A stretch of DNA of 64,000 nucleotides from Asterias rubens. Taxonomy: Eukaryota > Echinodermata > Asteroidea > Forcipulatida > Asteriidae. This document shows, in pieces, positions 34,685-45,854 of this stretch. Where the stretch lies: NCBI RefSeq assembly GCF_902459465.1, contig NC_047063.1:6634001-6698000 (forward strand), written 5' to 3'. Position numbers and translations under genes: made by a program. Below the pieces are notes generated by a model. It ran no database searches. It had not been told where the DNA came from and was given only the letters and a program-made list of their open reading frames with translations. Within the stretch, counting starts at the first letter, position 1. Every line of letters starts with the position of its first letter.

Positions 34685-34926
34685 GTAATACACAACTATT
34701 GTGTAAAACATTAAGCAATAGCTGTGTAAACGATTTACACAACTAATTGTGTAAATTAATCTTACACATTATTGTGTAGAAATACTACACAACTGTTGTT
34801 TACAAATTACACAACTTCGGTTGTGTAAACTGTTTACACAACAGTTGCTAGGTTCATATAGTAAACAGGGGTTGTGTAAAATTTTACACAACTTGTTGAA
34901 GATTTTACACAACCGAAATAACAGTG
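34685..34926. repeat. Right subterminal array of EnSpm element 3
   Basis: More than ten copies of TTGTGTAAA or its complement TTTACACAA lie in both orientations, ending in the terminal repeat. They match the CTGTGTAA words at 22097-22270. Confidence 0.8.
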
Positions 34927-35648
34927 TATAGCATATAGATCCCACTCTGCTTGCTAGCAAGAACTCCGACCAACATCAGAGACTTCATCAGAAACTGCTT
35001 TTAATAAAGTTTTTGCATTTCAGTTTTCTCTAGGAAAAGATACAAAAAACAAGTTATATTGATGATATGAGTGTCCTTGTAAATTATAGCAATGATTTTT
35101 GGTGTAAAATTCTCACCATAATCTCAGGTCCAGCTAAAGTATTTGGGATCCAAATGTTGTTTTAAGGGGCAGTAGGGGAACTAAATCATGTCTGAACCTT
35201 TGATGTGTGGAGGTAATGGTGGTGCAAATAATCAGGGGGGGGGGTCTACCTGGTCACGGTACTGGCTTCCAAGTCATTTGAGAACTTAAAATGAGTAGCT
35301 AAAGAACGTCATCATTGATCAGTTCATTTAACCTTCTAAAAGATCTGTGTGCCTGACCTGTTTGAATTTCCTTACACTTTGGTAATTGGAAATGTTTCTT
35401 TGTTTTAACTAAGAACAAACTTGGTAATAGCTCCATGGTAAAACTACCAAAATTGCTGAAGTCAGTACATTAAGATTTTATAACAGGTAGATTAGTCTGC
35501 TTTAGTTGGTTCACCTGGGCCCAATTTGATGGCTCTGCTTACCGCCGAATTCTGCGCTTTTGATCACGATTCCCCGCTTGTTGAACAACTACACTTGTAT
35601 TTTCTAAAAGTTAAAACAAGTTACTATTTTGTAGTTTGTTAAGTTTGG

Positions 35649-35652
<4 letters not shown>

Positions 35653-35680
<28 letters not shown>

Positions 35681-35682
35681 CA
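35653..35682. repeat. Poly-A tract (about 28 A)
   Basis: Uninterrupted A run. No LINE or SINE body is recognisable immediately upstream. Confidence 0.7.
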
Positions 35683-35989
35683 TGAACCAAGTAAAATTTA
35701 GACAAACCATCTTCATTCAAAAAATAACTTGGGATATCCATGTTTTCAAATTTGTGACAATTGTAGTTGGCAGAACAAATTGTACTTCTGTGCCCTCTAA
35801 CAAAACTATATATTATGCATGCAGTGTCTGCAAATTGTCCACGGTTGAGTAGTGCTGCAGTGGAGTAACTAAGCATTTCTTTCGATGCTCAGTGTTTCTC
35901 TCTAGTATTTCTCTCTTTTTCTGTCAGTTTTATTACCATCAGTGTACGGCTTTGTTATTTGTGAATAAAGTACGGCGGTACTGTACATG

Positions 35990-37790
35990 TACGTTGTACC
36001 CATGACGCCAAGATTTTTAATTAAGCGTTAATTATAGACGTACCTTGATTGCTTTTAATGGACTGAAACATCTCTTATTTGAATCAGTTAATTTTTCAAC
36101 ACAGAATATGACATTTTGAAAATGAACAGAAAATTTATTTTGAAGTTATTGTTATATATTGTGTTTTTGACTTGTAAAATGCTTCCACTTTTAGCGCCAT
36201 ATGTTTTGTGCACAGAAAACAAAATGCGCAAACGTATGACGTCATGATGACGTGACTGAACATTTAAGACTGGAAGACACATCTACAACTCAAGACAAGT
36301 CCATAACCAAAATTCTTTTGGGACCGGACGTTTTAATTCTTGAGATATGATGTAACCATATTGCCTAATTAAATATTCATACAGCTGTCACGTGAACAAT
36401 TAATTAGGAATGTTAATCTAAATACATCTAAAAATTAAGTCAGGCCATAAGCTTTAACATGGTATATGATTTGTCTCTTTCTGATAATTCTAATTGACAT
36501 TTGGGAATTTGAAAAGTCAAGTGTTATTCCAATAGGGTTTTAGGGAAAGAAAAAATAACAACAAAAACTAGAGATAGTGATTGTCAACAATCACAAAGCT
36601 GTTCTGGAATGTTTTGTTACTAAAAGTTTTCTATGCTACAATAAAACATACGCATTATGACATGCGATTACCTGGTCTTGTATGTGATACTGAATCGAAA
36701 GGAGCTTTAAAACCAGAAATAAAGGTCAACATGGCGTAATGGTCATTATTTTGATTCAATTTAACCCAAGTTCAAAAATCGGTGGTGTAGGTCTTGCACA
36801 AGCTCGATTTTGAATGCCCAAGGAGTCTATAACTGAAAAAAGTTTGAAAATTGGTTGTGCAGTTCTTGAAAAATGGTCCCACTTCCGGTTGACCCAGAAG
36901 TAAAGGTTAACATGGGGTCACGGTTTTCAAAGTTAACATTTAATGCCCAAAGAAACTATAACTGAAAAAAGTTTGAAAATCGGTTGTGTAGTTCTTGAGA
37001 AATGGTCCCACTTCCGGTTGACCCGGAAGTAGAGGTCAAATCGGGGTCACGGTTACCCAATGCCTAAGGAGTGTCTATCACTGAAAAAAACTTTGAAATC
37101 GGCCGTACACTTCTTGAGATATAGTGCTGCAAAGAAAAACTCATTAAAGCTTCTAATTAGCATAAATTAACACGTGATGACGTCACAGTCTTAAAATTGT
37201 GTTGTTCATACTAATAAATTTCATAAGGTACAAGACGGTATGTAACTAACCCCAATCCAATGACTTTTACAAAAACCCAATTATGTATTGCACTAACCAT
37301 AGGCAAGATGTAACAATGCAATCACGTTGTACCCAAGATGCCAAATTTTTTAATTAAATCATTAATTATTGACGTACTTTGACTGATTTTAATAAACTGA
37401 AACATTTATTGTGTTTTTGACTTGTACACAGAAAACAAAACACGTAAACGTATGACGTCATGATGACGTGACTGAAATTGTTAGGCTGGAAGTCTTATCT
37501 ACACTTCAAGACAAGTTCATAACCGAAATTTTGTTTTGGATTGGATGTTTAATTGTTGAGATATGATTGTTACAATATTGCCTAATTAAATATTCACACG
37601 GCTGTCACATGAATAATTAATTAAGAATGTTAATCTAAATAAATCTCAAATTTAAGTAAGGCCATAAGCTTTTTGGTATATGATTTGTCTCTTTCTTATA
37701 ATTCTAATTTGACATTTGGCAATTTGAAAAGTCAAATGTTATTCCAATAGGGTTTTAGGGAAAGAAAGAATAATAATAATAATAAAAAAA
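35990..37790. repeat. Two direct 0.5-kb repeats flanking a 0.75-kb spacer with its own tandem repeat
   Basis: 35990-36570 and 37320-37790 share many blocks in the same order: TTGTACCCA.GA.GCCAA, ACGTATGACGTCATGATGAC, GCCTAATTAAATATTCA and ATTCCAATAGGGTTTTAGGG. The spacer has two copies of a roughly 125-bp unit (TGGTCCCACTTCCGGTTGAC) at about 36876 and 37004, plus a related earlier one. No coding potential. Confidence 0.8.
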
Positions 37791-38860
37791 AAAAAAAATC
37801 TGGACGATTACAATAGCTGTTCCGACTGAAGTTCGGAACAGCTAACTAGAAATTTAGGGTTTGTCACCTAAAACCTAGGACGGATGCTTATAAATTTTCT
37901 ACCATTGTCCGCTTTCCTAAAATTTCTCAGAGCTCACAATGGATACCAGGAATGTTTTGATTTTGGAGGGGTACAAGTCCTTTCGTATGAAGCTGAGGGG
38001 GGAATATTTAGTATGTTAATAGTGCTAGTGGTTTTAATTGTTGTTTTCTTTAATATTTGTCTGAGGGGTCTTTGTGCTTTTTTGGGTGGTGTTTGGGGAG
38101 GCTCTCTGCTATCATTGTCCTCGGGCCCAGTGGGTTTGGCATGAATCTGTGAGGGTGCACTCTGTGCCAATTTCTTATTTTTTTTTATTTTCACTGAGTT
38201 TTTAATGACCTTTCCGATGATGTATCGATTGTAAGAATCCATAATGTAGATCAAAAGTTATGATTTTTTGAAATAATAAACTTTGAATTTTCATAACTCA
38301 AGAATGGATGACGTCATCATGACGTAACTACACATTTTTCTTCTCCTGATGAATATCTAACTTATGTGTGAAGTTTCAAGTTCATACAATTTTGAAAAGA
38401 TGTTTTTGTTAGGGGACAAGGGACGTAGAGAAGAAGAAGAAGAAGAAGTAGTAGTAGTATCAATAAAATAAAATAAAACGAACAAAAATAAGAGGTGTTC
38501 CGGGCTGTTAGCCCGACACCTAATAAAAATCTTGACAATTACAATAGCTGTTCCGTGAATGCCTCGTGCCTAAAGCTGAATTTGTGATGTTTTTTTTTTC
38601 CTGCTCCTCCTTATCCGTATGCTCTACAAGGGGAATTCAAACATTTGTATTTTTCCGCCAAACAGTGGACGTTCCACAGAATTTTTGTTATTGATAAACC
38701 AGGAAACCTCCAATGAAACTCTTAATTGTTTAAAATCTTTAATCAGGGCCATTGAAAAAAAGCAGATCAGTTTTATGGCACAAATAATAATAAGGAGAGT
38801 TGAGAGATTAAGCCAGTCTGAGCGTTGCGAACACTGTTTCATTGTCTTCAAGTGACATAA
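37791..38860. other. Repeat-rich intergenic DNA, no gene seen
   Basis: Contains a perfect small hairpin AGCTGTTCCGACT/AGTTCGGAACAGCT (37813-37843), a GAA/GTA microsatellite (38428-38460) and an imperfect AGGTGTTCCGGGCTGTTAGC hairpin with GCCCGACACCT (38491-38520). The open frame at 37884-38144 has no recognisable domain and I do not call it a gene. Confidence 0.5.
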
Positions 38861-39079
38861 CTTAAATCAAACTTTCCTTTTAATAATTTTTATTTTAAAT
38901 GCTACGAGCTATATTTGAATTTGGATTATTAGCTGTTCCGACAGTTCCGTCGAATCGGTTACCCACGGCTCATCTCTTTTGCCTGAGGTATATTACTGAA
39001 AACAAGGTTTGAATTCGGCTGTTTATTTGCAAAGAAAACCCCATTAAACCTTTGACACCTGGGCCCAAGACGAATTATC

Positions 39080-40270
39080 GCCCAACTTCCAAGGTCCTTA
39101 TGGAGTACAACAGGGCTCAGTTATTGGCCCCTTAGTCACCATGGTATTTTCAATATAATTTACGCTGATGACACCCAGCTTTATATTATTCTCAAAAATA
39201 ATGAAGAGCGTCAGACATAATCCAGCTCCAAGAATCAGGCATGCAACTGCCCGATGAAAGAAAAACAGGAAAAGTTTTGAAGGCACATTGCAAGGGAGCC
39301 AAGGGACATGAGACCCACAATGGAACCCTAGAAAATGTTGCATGCAACTGCTCAATGAAAAACAAAATTACCATAAAAAACTAGTTTTTCCCAAACGGGG
39401 ATTCGCCACGGATTCACATTACCACAGTTTTTATTTTAGCACCAATGATTTTTTTAAACGTGAAATTCCGCGGAAACGTGAAAGAGTTGCATGCCTGAAG
39501 AATGCCTGAAAGACATCAAGTCATGGTCTACTAAGAACCTTCTTAAGTTAAACGAGAACAAAATCGAGGTTATTCATTTTTCCAGTCGTCACAGACCTGT
39601 TAGTCCTCTCTCAAGTATCACATTGAACAATACTTCCATATGCCCTCGGAGTTCTGTTTGATACCCCTCTTTCACTTAACAATCATGTCAGCAATGTTTG
39701 TTGTGCTGCTTTGTCTGCTCTTCATAGAATTGGCTCAATCAGACAATATCTACTGAAAATTTGGTTCCTTGGTATTGTGCCGTAGATACTTGCAATAGCC
39801 TACTATACGGACTACCGGACACTCAGATTGCCAGATTACAGCGTATACAAAATTCAGCGGCCAGACTTGTCACCAGAACTCACACTCGGGAATCCATCAC
39901 ACCCATTCTTAAGGATTTACATTGACTACCAGTACGGGCTAGAATTGATTTTATAATTTTGGTTCTGACTTATCAATGTATCCATGGTACTGCCCCTGTT
40001 AGTTCAATAGTACAAAACAACCAGTTATCTGTGATCTTCAACTTAATCCCTTCTGACTCCCCCAATTATCAAAACCAAGTCGTACGGTTCCCGCTCTTTC
40101 CAATATGCAACAGTTCAGTTATGGAACAGTCTTCTAGAGGTTGTCAAATAGGCTGAAACATCTGTTTACTTTGTACAATAATTGTTGATTTCCTCTACAG
40201 CGCAATGTGAACTCACTGTGATATGTGCTATATAAGAATGGTTTTAAAATAATTGTTATTATTTATTATT
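39080..40270 (+). pseudogene. CR1/L2-type LINE, 3' part of the reverse transcriptase plus 3' tail
   Basis: Fragments in different frames follow the order of a CR1/L2 LINE: YGVQQGSVIGPL, then YADDTQLY (RT catalytic motif, about 39160-39190). After a break come CLKDIKSWSTKNLLKLNENK, LGVLFDT, SLLYGLP, ARLQRIQNSAARLVT and LTYQCIHGTAP. The 3' end GTGCTATATAAGAATGG with ATTATT repeats is the usual tail of this class. The RT is split by a 270-bp insertion (about 39212-39490) that starts and ends at GGCATGCAACT/AGTTGCATGCC. Several stops and frameshifts are present. Confidence 0.8.
39212..39490. repeat. Small insertion splitting the LINE reverse transcriptase
   Basis: GGCATGCAACTGC near the left is mirrored by AGAGTTGCATGCC near the right. 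Between them the LINE reading is lost, and AATGAAAAACAAAAT and GTTGCATGCAACTGC words recur. Probably a non-autonomous DNA element; no class can be assigned. Confidence 0.5.
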
Positions 40271-40664
40271 ATATGGCTGTGATTTTTTCCCAGAGTTGGA
40301 GAAAGCACTGCTGTGCGACTAGTGCTACTGGTGTTGTAGTCTCGACTATTGACTGATAAGTCGCGTCACAACTACTGTTTTTCAACTACTAAATTAATCA
40401 TGCTGCTACAACTACACGTACTTTCATTCAGAGCCTCAGAACAAGTTTGGTGCAAAGGAAAGGGGGTCATGGCTAGTTCAAGACTAGTTCATACCTGCCA
40501 TCTGCATAGTGGTTGAGTTGATGGCGAGTTATGACGGCACATTTATTTTCTCCGGCCAGATGAAATACGGAGAGCCCAAAATCTGTTTTCAATATAATAT
40601 ATTTTCTCAGGCCAGCAGAACAGGCCTATGGAACGCCGGAAAGCTGTTTCAATGAAATATATTA

Positions 40665-40862
40665 TAAATATATAAAACAACAACAACAAAACAAGAAAAA
40701 CAAAAAAGAGAAAAAAAACCACACAAGCACAAGCACAAGCACAAGCACAAGCACCCACACACAAACACACAAACACACAAACACACAAACACACAAACAC
40801 ACAAACACACAAACAAACAAACAAACAAACAAACAAACAAACAAACAAACAAAACAAACAAA
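40665..40862. repeat. Compound microsatellite
   Basis: Consecutive arrays of ACAAGC, ACACACAA and AAAC units. The open frames on the minus strand across it (VCLFVCLF-type) are repeat artefacts. Confidence 0.9.
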
Positions 40863-40920
40863 TAGAGAGATTACACTAAAACTACACTTAACAATGAAAA
40901 CAAATGAAAAATATACATAC

Positions 40921-41107
40921 CTTTTCCAAATCTGCTTCTGACATATTAAGAAGAACTGCGAAGCTGACTTCTTGATTACGAAAAATAGGAACAAGATTGC
41001 CAAGGTCTAAGCCGAATAGGAAGAGGTCCAGATCATCAGAACAATGATTGGATACTTGATTTGCCACTGTCAGTTCCAAAGTATCTTGCTTTTTAAGTTT
41101 TGCAGAC
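40921..41107 (-). CDS. Probable host-gene exon encoding a SAM domain
   Basis: Minus-strand exon bounded by acceptor TTTTGTATAG and donor GTATGTATA. It encodes SAKLKKQDTLEL, then a SAM-like core (LDLFLFGLDLGNLVPIFRNQ followed by SFAVLLNMSEADLEK). The exon begins by completing a split Arg codon. The exon at 52072-52127 ends with the first two bases of exactly such a codon. The SAM core, preceded by an ankyrin-like AELIRKRG, is reminiscent of ASZ1/GASZ, a germline piRNA-pathway protein. I hold that only as a guess, since other ankyrin-SAM proteins are possible. The downstream exons are not found before 39 kb. Confidence 0.5.
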
Positions 41108-41177
41108 CTATACAAAAGTGAAGGCAAAAAATAATCTAAGTAAATTAAAAGCCCCCCAAAAATCAAACTGTGGTATT

Positions 41178-41330
41178 AAAATAAAAAAAAGAGATATGAC
41201 AACACTTTTGTCACTCCAAATTGGTAATTGCAATCCTCAATTTTCTCTACACCCGTACAAATCAATTGTTTTACCTCCTTTGGAATATTGTTCACCTGTA
41301 TGGTGGGTTAACAAAAAGGAAACATATTGA
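41178..41330 (+). pseudogene. Small LINE reverse-transcriptase remnant
   Basis: The frame reads FSLHPYKSIVLPPLEYCSPV followed by WW. This resembles the LxPxLEYxSPVW block near the C-terminus of CR1/Jockey reverse transcriptases. It stops shortly after. It sits immediately upstream (minus-strand sense) of the SAM exon, in an intron. Confidence 0.5.
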
Positions 41331-41811
41331 CATACATGTACTCCAAGGAATTCACCACAGGGCCAGCAGGATGATTCTACCTCGCAATTGATTCTCTGGT
41401 AGGAACATACCACGCATTTAAAGCATAACACAGCAAAGTCATTACGACCCTATGCTTTATAAGAGCCCTCTCCGCACATCACTAGTGTACTTTTGGTGCA
41501 TGCTACCATAGGTCACAATTTTTTGCTTGCGATTTTTGAAGGTTTGCTCAGCTTGGCGCTATAGTCCATGAGAGTTTCTTCTCAACTTTGGAGAAGGAAT
41601 TCGCTACGACAAATCAAGCGCAAAAGCGCACTCCCAAGAAACAAATAATAATAATTTGTCTGAATTATGTCGTTTATTCGGAAATCATTCGCTTATTCTG
41701 AATCATTTTTTTGTCATTTTGTAACCATTTCGCCTTAGTAACAAATTCGCTCATCTTTCATTTGTAACCATTACCCTTGTTGATAAAGACTGAGAAAATT
41801 CTTACTTAACA

Positions 41812-43033
41812 CATACCTGCCAACATTGGTATCCCAAGAAAAAAGAAAAAACCCATTGGTATCCCAGAAATAGGGACAAATCTGGACCAATTTTTTGGTG
41901 TCGCAGAGGTAAACATCGGAAAGTGTATACTTTACTATTTTGGGGGACAAACTTTGGGTCGCCTGCAATACATTATCTTGTTTAGTAACCCACTTGTAAC
42001 ACTAATGCTGACATAATTAGTTATAAATAAATAAACAAGAAATAAAAAAAAATCCTTTTTTTTTATGTTGACGATCTTACCCTCTTATTTCTGCCCTTGG
42101 TAATACTTATTTTCCTCGACCACCATTTTGGTAATACTTATTTTCCTCAACAACCATTTTGATTCATGGCTTCGTAATTAAAGGATCGGTTTTGATAAAA
42201 CTTCCTATGCAAAATAATGTTCGATCGGTCAGCAACGCACATTGGGAATTAGGATCCAATTACTTACCGCCAACTCGATGCCGTCAACTCGCCGTAAAGT
42301 AAAACCCTCGCCGTCAACTCCTCCAAAATAAACTTAAAATCATCCACAAAAGATGCATAAAACTATGAAGTATTAGCCAAAAGAGAATTTAAACAAGTTT
42401 TAAGTTCCATCTCAGTTTAAAAATTGAGTTTTTTTCCTTGTGAAAAGATCATCTCTAAGCTACAAGGCTGTCGGCCGCAATCCGCCATCTTGCATTTCGA
42501 GAGGGCTTGCATGACATCAACAACAGAGGGCGCTTTCCTGCATTTGGATTAGTCTTGGCTCAAGGCGTCTATGATCAGCACTGCATGTGTGGTATCTACT
42601 TCACTTTATGTTAATTGAAAGCTGACGTTTATTTATCTAGTCCATCTGCGTAGTGATCGAGTTAAAGGCGAGTTGACAGCACAAGGGAGTAGACGGTGAG
42701 TTGACAGCAAATAGCAGAACCAGTGCATGCGTTAATTATATTCGCGGGCGATCAGGGCCACATTAAATATAACGCAAATCAAGACTTGTCAAACCATTTT
42801 ACAAACTTTAAAACATGGATTTTTACCATAATACCCCTCATTTATTGCGACAAGGAACCATTGTTTAACTTTAAGATACAACTAGACTCATTTTCAGTTG
42901 TTCACCAGTATTTTTCTTACATTTTAAAAATAAAATCGGGAAAGTTGAGAAATCGGACAGTCCCGATTTTTAGGGTCTTCAAAACCCGGAAACCGGGACT
43001 GTCCCGGGAAAACCGGGACAGTTGGCAGGTATG
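41812..43033. mobile_element. 1.22-kb non-autonomous DNA transposon with TTAACA target duplication
   Basis: Ends are exact inverted repeats: CATACCTGCCAAC at the left and GTTGGCAGGTATG at the right. The same six bases, TTAACA, flank both sides (41806-41811 and 43034-43039). The right end is rich in CCCGG words (GGGACTGTCCCGGGAAAACC). No transposase is encoded. A diverged second copy lies at 56680-58575. I recall similar CATACCTGCCAACTGTCCCG ends from other invertebrates but cannot name the superfamily. Confidence 0.85.
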
Positions 43034-43329
43034 TTAACATTACATCTTTATGATTCAGCAAAAGACACTTACAATTTTTAATGGCCTACCATTTCGATGG
43101 TCATTTATAAAATGTGTATGCCGTGTAAGCTTCCAAATCTCAGGCAGGTGTATTCGTCTATGCACGGTCCACTTTACTCGCACGGAGTATGATGCCTTTG
43201 ATCGTAGCCAAATAAGTAAAGAAACAAGTTTTTTTGTTATACCTCTTTACAAATTGTGAGGTTTGATTGGTCGAGAACCAATCACGTGAAAGGCAACAAA
43301 AACGCATGTTACAAGGTCGGGTAATCCCT

Positions 43330-43881
43330 CCGGCTGCAGTGACTACGAGGCTCAAGAGAGGGCACGATGTGCTGCGGAATGGAGTTACCTTTAGCCCTAC
43401 CTCTCTTGGTTGTCGCCCCAGCACTAGTTTTCTTGGACTTGCCGGGGCACTTGACCCTTGATTGGGTGGACCCACGTACGCTGACCGAAGAGGGGGAGTG
43501 GTATGGCTCCCTCCTTGGTCAGTGGGTCCCCCAGCCGATGCAGTTGACCGATGCTGCGGGCGCCGGTTGAAGGGCTAAGAGCCCTACTAAACAACAACTC
43601 TACTATCTTCAATCTCAGTCTTTATTTCAAATCTCAGCAAGAAAGGTAAGGTTAATTAAAGACAGTAAACTGTTGGACATAGAATTATTTACGTCCTCAC
43701 CCAACTGTGGCTTATAGAAAAGAGGACGACTTCGTGGCAAGCATGTCATGGGGCATGGTGGGTAGGACTATGGAGGGCGCTATTGTGTGTGAAAGTAGCA
43801 ATATTAGCAATATTGCCTGGCGGCATAGGGAATATGCAAATTAGTAATTCGACGCTACAGGTAAGTAGAGTGAAGTAGACT
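43330..43881 (-). mobile_element. DIRS-like element, 5' fragment (second family, copy A)
   Basis: Matches 59140-60004 in order: GACTTGCCGGGGC, CGCTGACCGAAGAGGGGGAG, GACCGATGCTGC, CTGTTGGACA, GGAGGGCGCTATTGTGTGTG and the end GGTAAGTAGAGTGAAGTAGA. That end resembles the terminus of the DIRS element at 51285 (GGTAAGTGAATGAAATAGAC). It therefore looks like the terminal repeat plus start of gag, minus strand, truncated on the left. Confidence 0.65.
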
Positions 43882-44270
43882 GATGTTCTCTAGAAAAAAT
43901 CCTCCACATGTATACTTCACACAGAATTTTTGTGCTTTTTGGCTTTTTAAGTCTCCAAAAGAAAACTGATTCCGGCAATTTTGGCAGAAAATACATGTAA
44001 ACAATAAACATATGACAAAGCAGGAGTATATGTGTAATAGTAACAGTCGTGAAGTGCTTGCTTAGGAAGTCAATAAATGAAGATATTAATAACCACTGAC
44101 AGTTGGTCTTGGTTCTGGTCTCATTGTAGCTATATGTACATGTAGCAACAAATAATTAATTCCCACTGCTCTGCAGTGTGTCCTTGTCCATATTGTCTCC
44201 TGTTTTAGTGTAAATTTATCTAATTCAACTAAGTAGGATTTTAATCTTTACATGGTGAGAATACGTCAGC

Positions 44271-44362
44271 AAAGGTTTGCAGTAGCACCATGTAATGACA
44301 TCTCTATGAGTTGGGGTGGTTCTGAAAAGAATCGTCATTACATGGTGTTACTGCAAACCTTT
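44271..44362. repeat. Near-perfect hairpin with 28-bp arms
   Basis: AAAGGTTTGCAGTAGCACCA continuing TGTAATGAC is mirrored by GTCATTACATGGTGTTACTG continuing CAAACCTTT, with a 35-bp loop. Confidence 0.75.
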
Positions 44363-44820
44363 CCATATCTAATTCAGCTACCTAATGGTGATGCAAGCAT
44401 TTGGTTTTTAGAACCATTAAAATTGTGTTCTAATCCTATACAAAGATTAACCTGTGAAAATTTCATTTTAAAAGGAGGTCAGGTTTCTAACATATCAACA
44501 AAAATCCTGAGGAAAAGAATGATTCGTAATTGAAATACCTAATCTGTAAGAAGCATATCTGACAGTTGCAGTTCTCAGATTCAAATTTTGGGGGATATAA
44601 ACTGATAAATTTGTCCATGACCACATTAATACTTCAAAGTAAAATGATTCTTAAAATGCTTTATTCAATCGAAAGCTGGTGAACTTTATTACCAAGTAAG
44701 TTTTCAAAGTGTTTAATTTTAAAAATGATTACCAAACACCTTCCCTTTAAAACAAAGTACAGTATTATTAAGGGAATCAATATGTGGTGAAGAGGTTTTC
44801 AACTAGTGGTTTGATCCCAA

Positions 44821-45000
44821 CGAGGCCTGGTTCTTGATAATTTTACCGAGACGAAGTCGAGGTAAATTATAAAGAACCAGGCCTCGGCGGGTTTAAACCA
44901 CAAGTTGAAAACCGATTCAACACACTTTGATTCCCAATCATAAATACCTTTTCGGGTAAAAAACATCATCACTTTTTGATCAAAAAGTAAAATAAATGCA
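44821..45000. repeat. MITE-like hairpin, same family as 19060-19620
   Basis: GAGGCCTGGTTCTTGATAAT is mirrored by ATAAAGAACCAGGCCTC around a central GTCGAGGTAAATT/TTTTACCGAGAC stem. The right flank has ATTCCCAATCATAAATACC and TTTTTGATCAAAAAGTAA, as at 19200-19280. Confidence 0.65.
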
Positions 45001-45630
45001 AAAATTATAATTATAATTACAATCTTTTTAAAAGAATAAACCCTGAAAAGTAGAAGTCTGCAAATGTGCATCCCATCCTTGCAGCGTGGGGTCCGGGGGC
45101 CGCTCAAGGGCTCCGGGAAAAGTTTTGAGCATTCTAAGCTTCCTAAGAATACCTTTTAATGATCAAAATTTCCTTCACTGTTTCAAAGGTTTTGAGGTCA
45201 ATTGTGTCCGAATATCGATTTCATCACTCAGAGAATGACATTTTGCTTGCCAGTATTTGACAATTTTCTGTGAAAATAAAAACGAAAACTGACGCTCAAA
45301 ATTGTGGTCTTCATCATCACGGCAATTTGATTACGTGCCATCAACTCACTAAATTACCTCCCAAAACACAAAAAAGAAAGGGAAAAAATCAAGAAGAAAA
45401 ATCCCTCCCACAATAGTGTGGGATGAGTCTATGATTAATACTTACCCAAATAGCCACTACTTATGCATATTTCATAGCCGACAGGCTAATTCGATGAAAA
45501 CCAGAGGGCGCCCTCTCGCGCCCACTCAGCATGCTACACAGTAGCTACGCCAATTACATGTACGTCCTTCTTTTTCTCGTCTTACAGGTAACCCTGAACA
45601 CGAGCCGATAGTGGGGAAGGAGGGCGGGAA

Positions 45631-45718
45631 GGCTATTTGGGTAAGTATCAATCATAGACTCGTCCCCCACTATTGTGGGGGGGGGGGGAGACTATTTCAT
45701 TCACTTACCCAAATAGCC
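45631..45718. repeat. Internal complementary region of the DIRS-like element
   Basis: 45631-45660 (GGCTATTTGGGTAAGTATCA ... AGACT) is the complement of the terminus at 45426-45455. 45689-45718 (AGACTATTTCATTCACTTAC ... AGCC) is the complement of the other terminus at 51256-51285, with one mismatch. Between them is a small hairpin, CCCCCACTATTGTGGGG. A head-to-tail pairing of complements to both ends is the diagnostic feature of DIRS replication. Confidence 0.85.
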
Positions 45719-45854
45719 ACTACTTATGCATAGAATAGCACTGTAACATGGAGGTTGGGTAGGCGAGACGCCTTTATGAAAAATCAGACTACATGTATAG
45801 TCGGCAAGTAACCAAGACTTAAATCTACAAACTGATAGGAAGTGCTTATGAGAA

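Larger units (their letters stand above)
22085..34926 (+). mobile_element. EnSpm/CACTA-like element 3 (12.8 kb, both ends, both genes decayed)
   Basis: The left end is CACTGTTATTCTCCTGTGTA and the right end, on the minus strand, is CACTGTTATTTCGGTTGTGT. Both are followed by many CTGTGTAA/TTGTGTAAA words as subterminal arrays (to about 22270, and from about 34685). Internal genes on the plus strand are an accessory SAM gene (22324-32582) and a transposase (24062-26765). GTA precedes the left end and TAT follows the right end, so a clean 3-bp duplication is not seen. The right flank also does not continue the element-2 transposase cut at the left flank. At least two short elements have inserted into its introns. 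Confidence 0.8.

Noticed and set aside
37884-38144. Open frames on both strands with hydrophobic, membrane-like runs
   Set aside because: Composition of a T-rich repeat region; frames overlap antisense and carry no family motif.
40543-41003. Cys/Val/Leu-rich minus-strand frames (VCLFVCLF-type)
   Set aside because: Direct translation of the ACACAAAC microsatellite.
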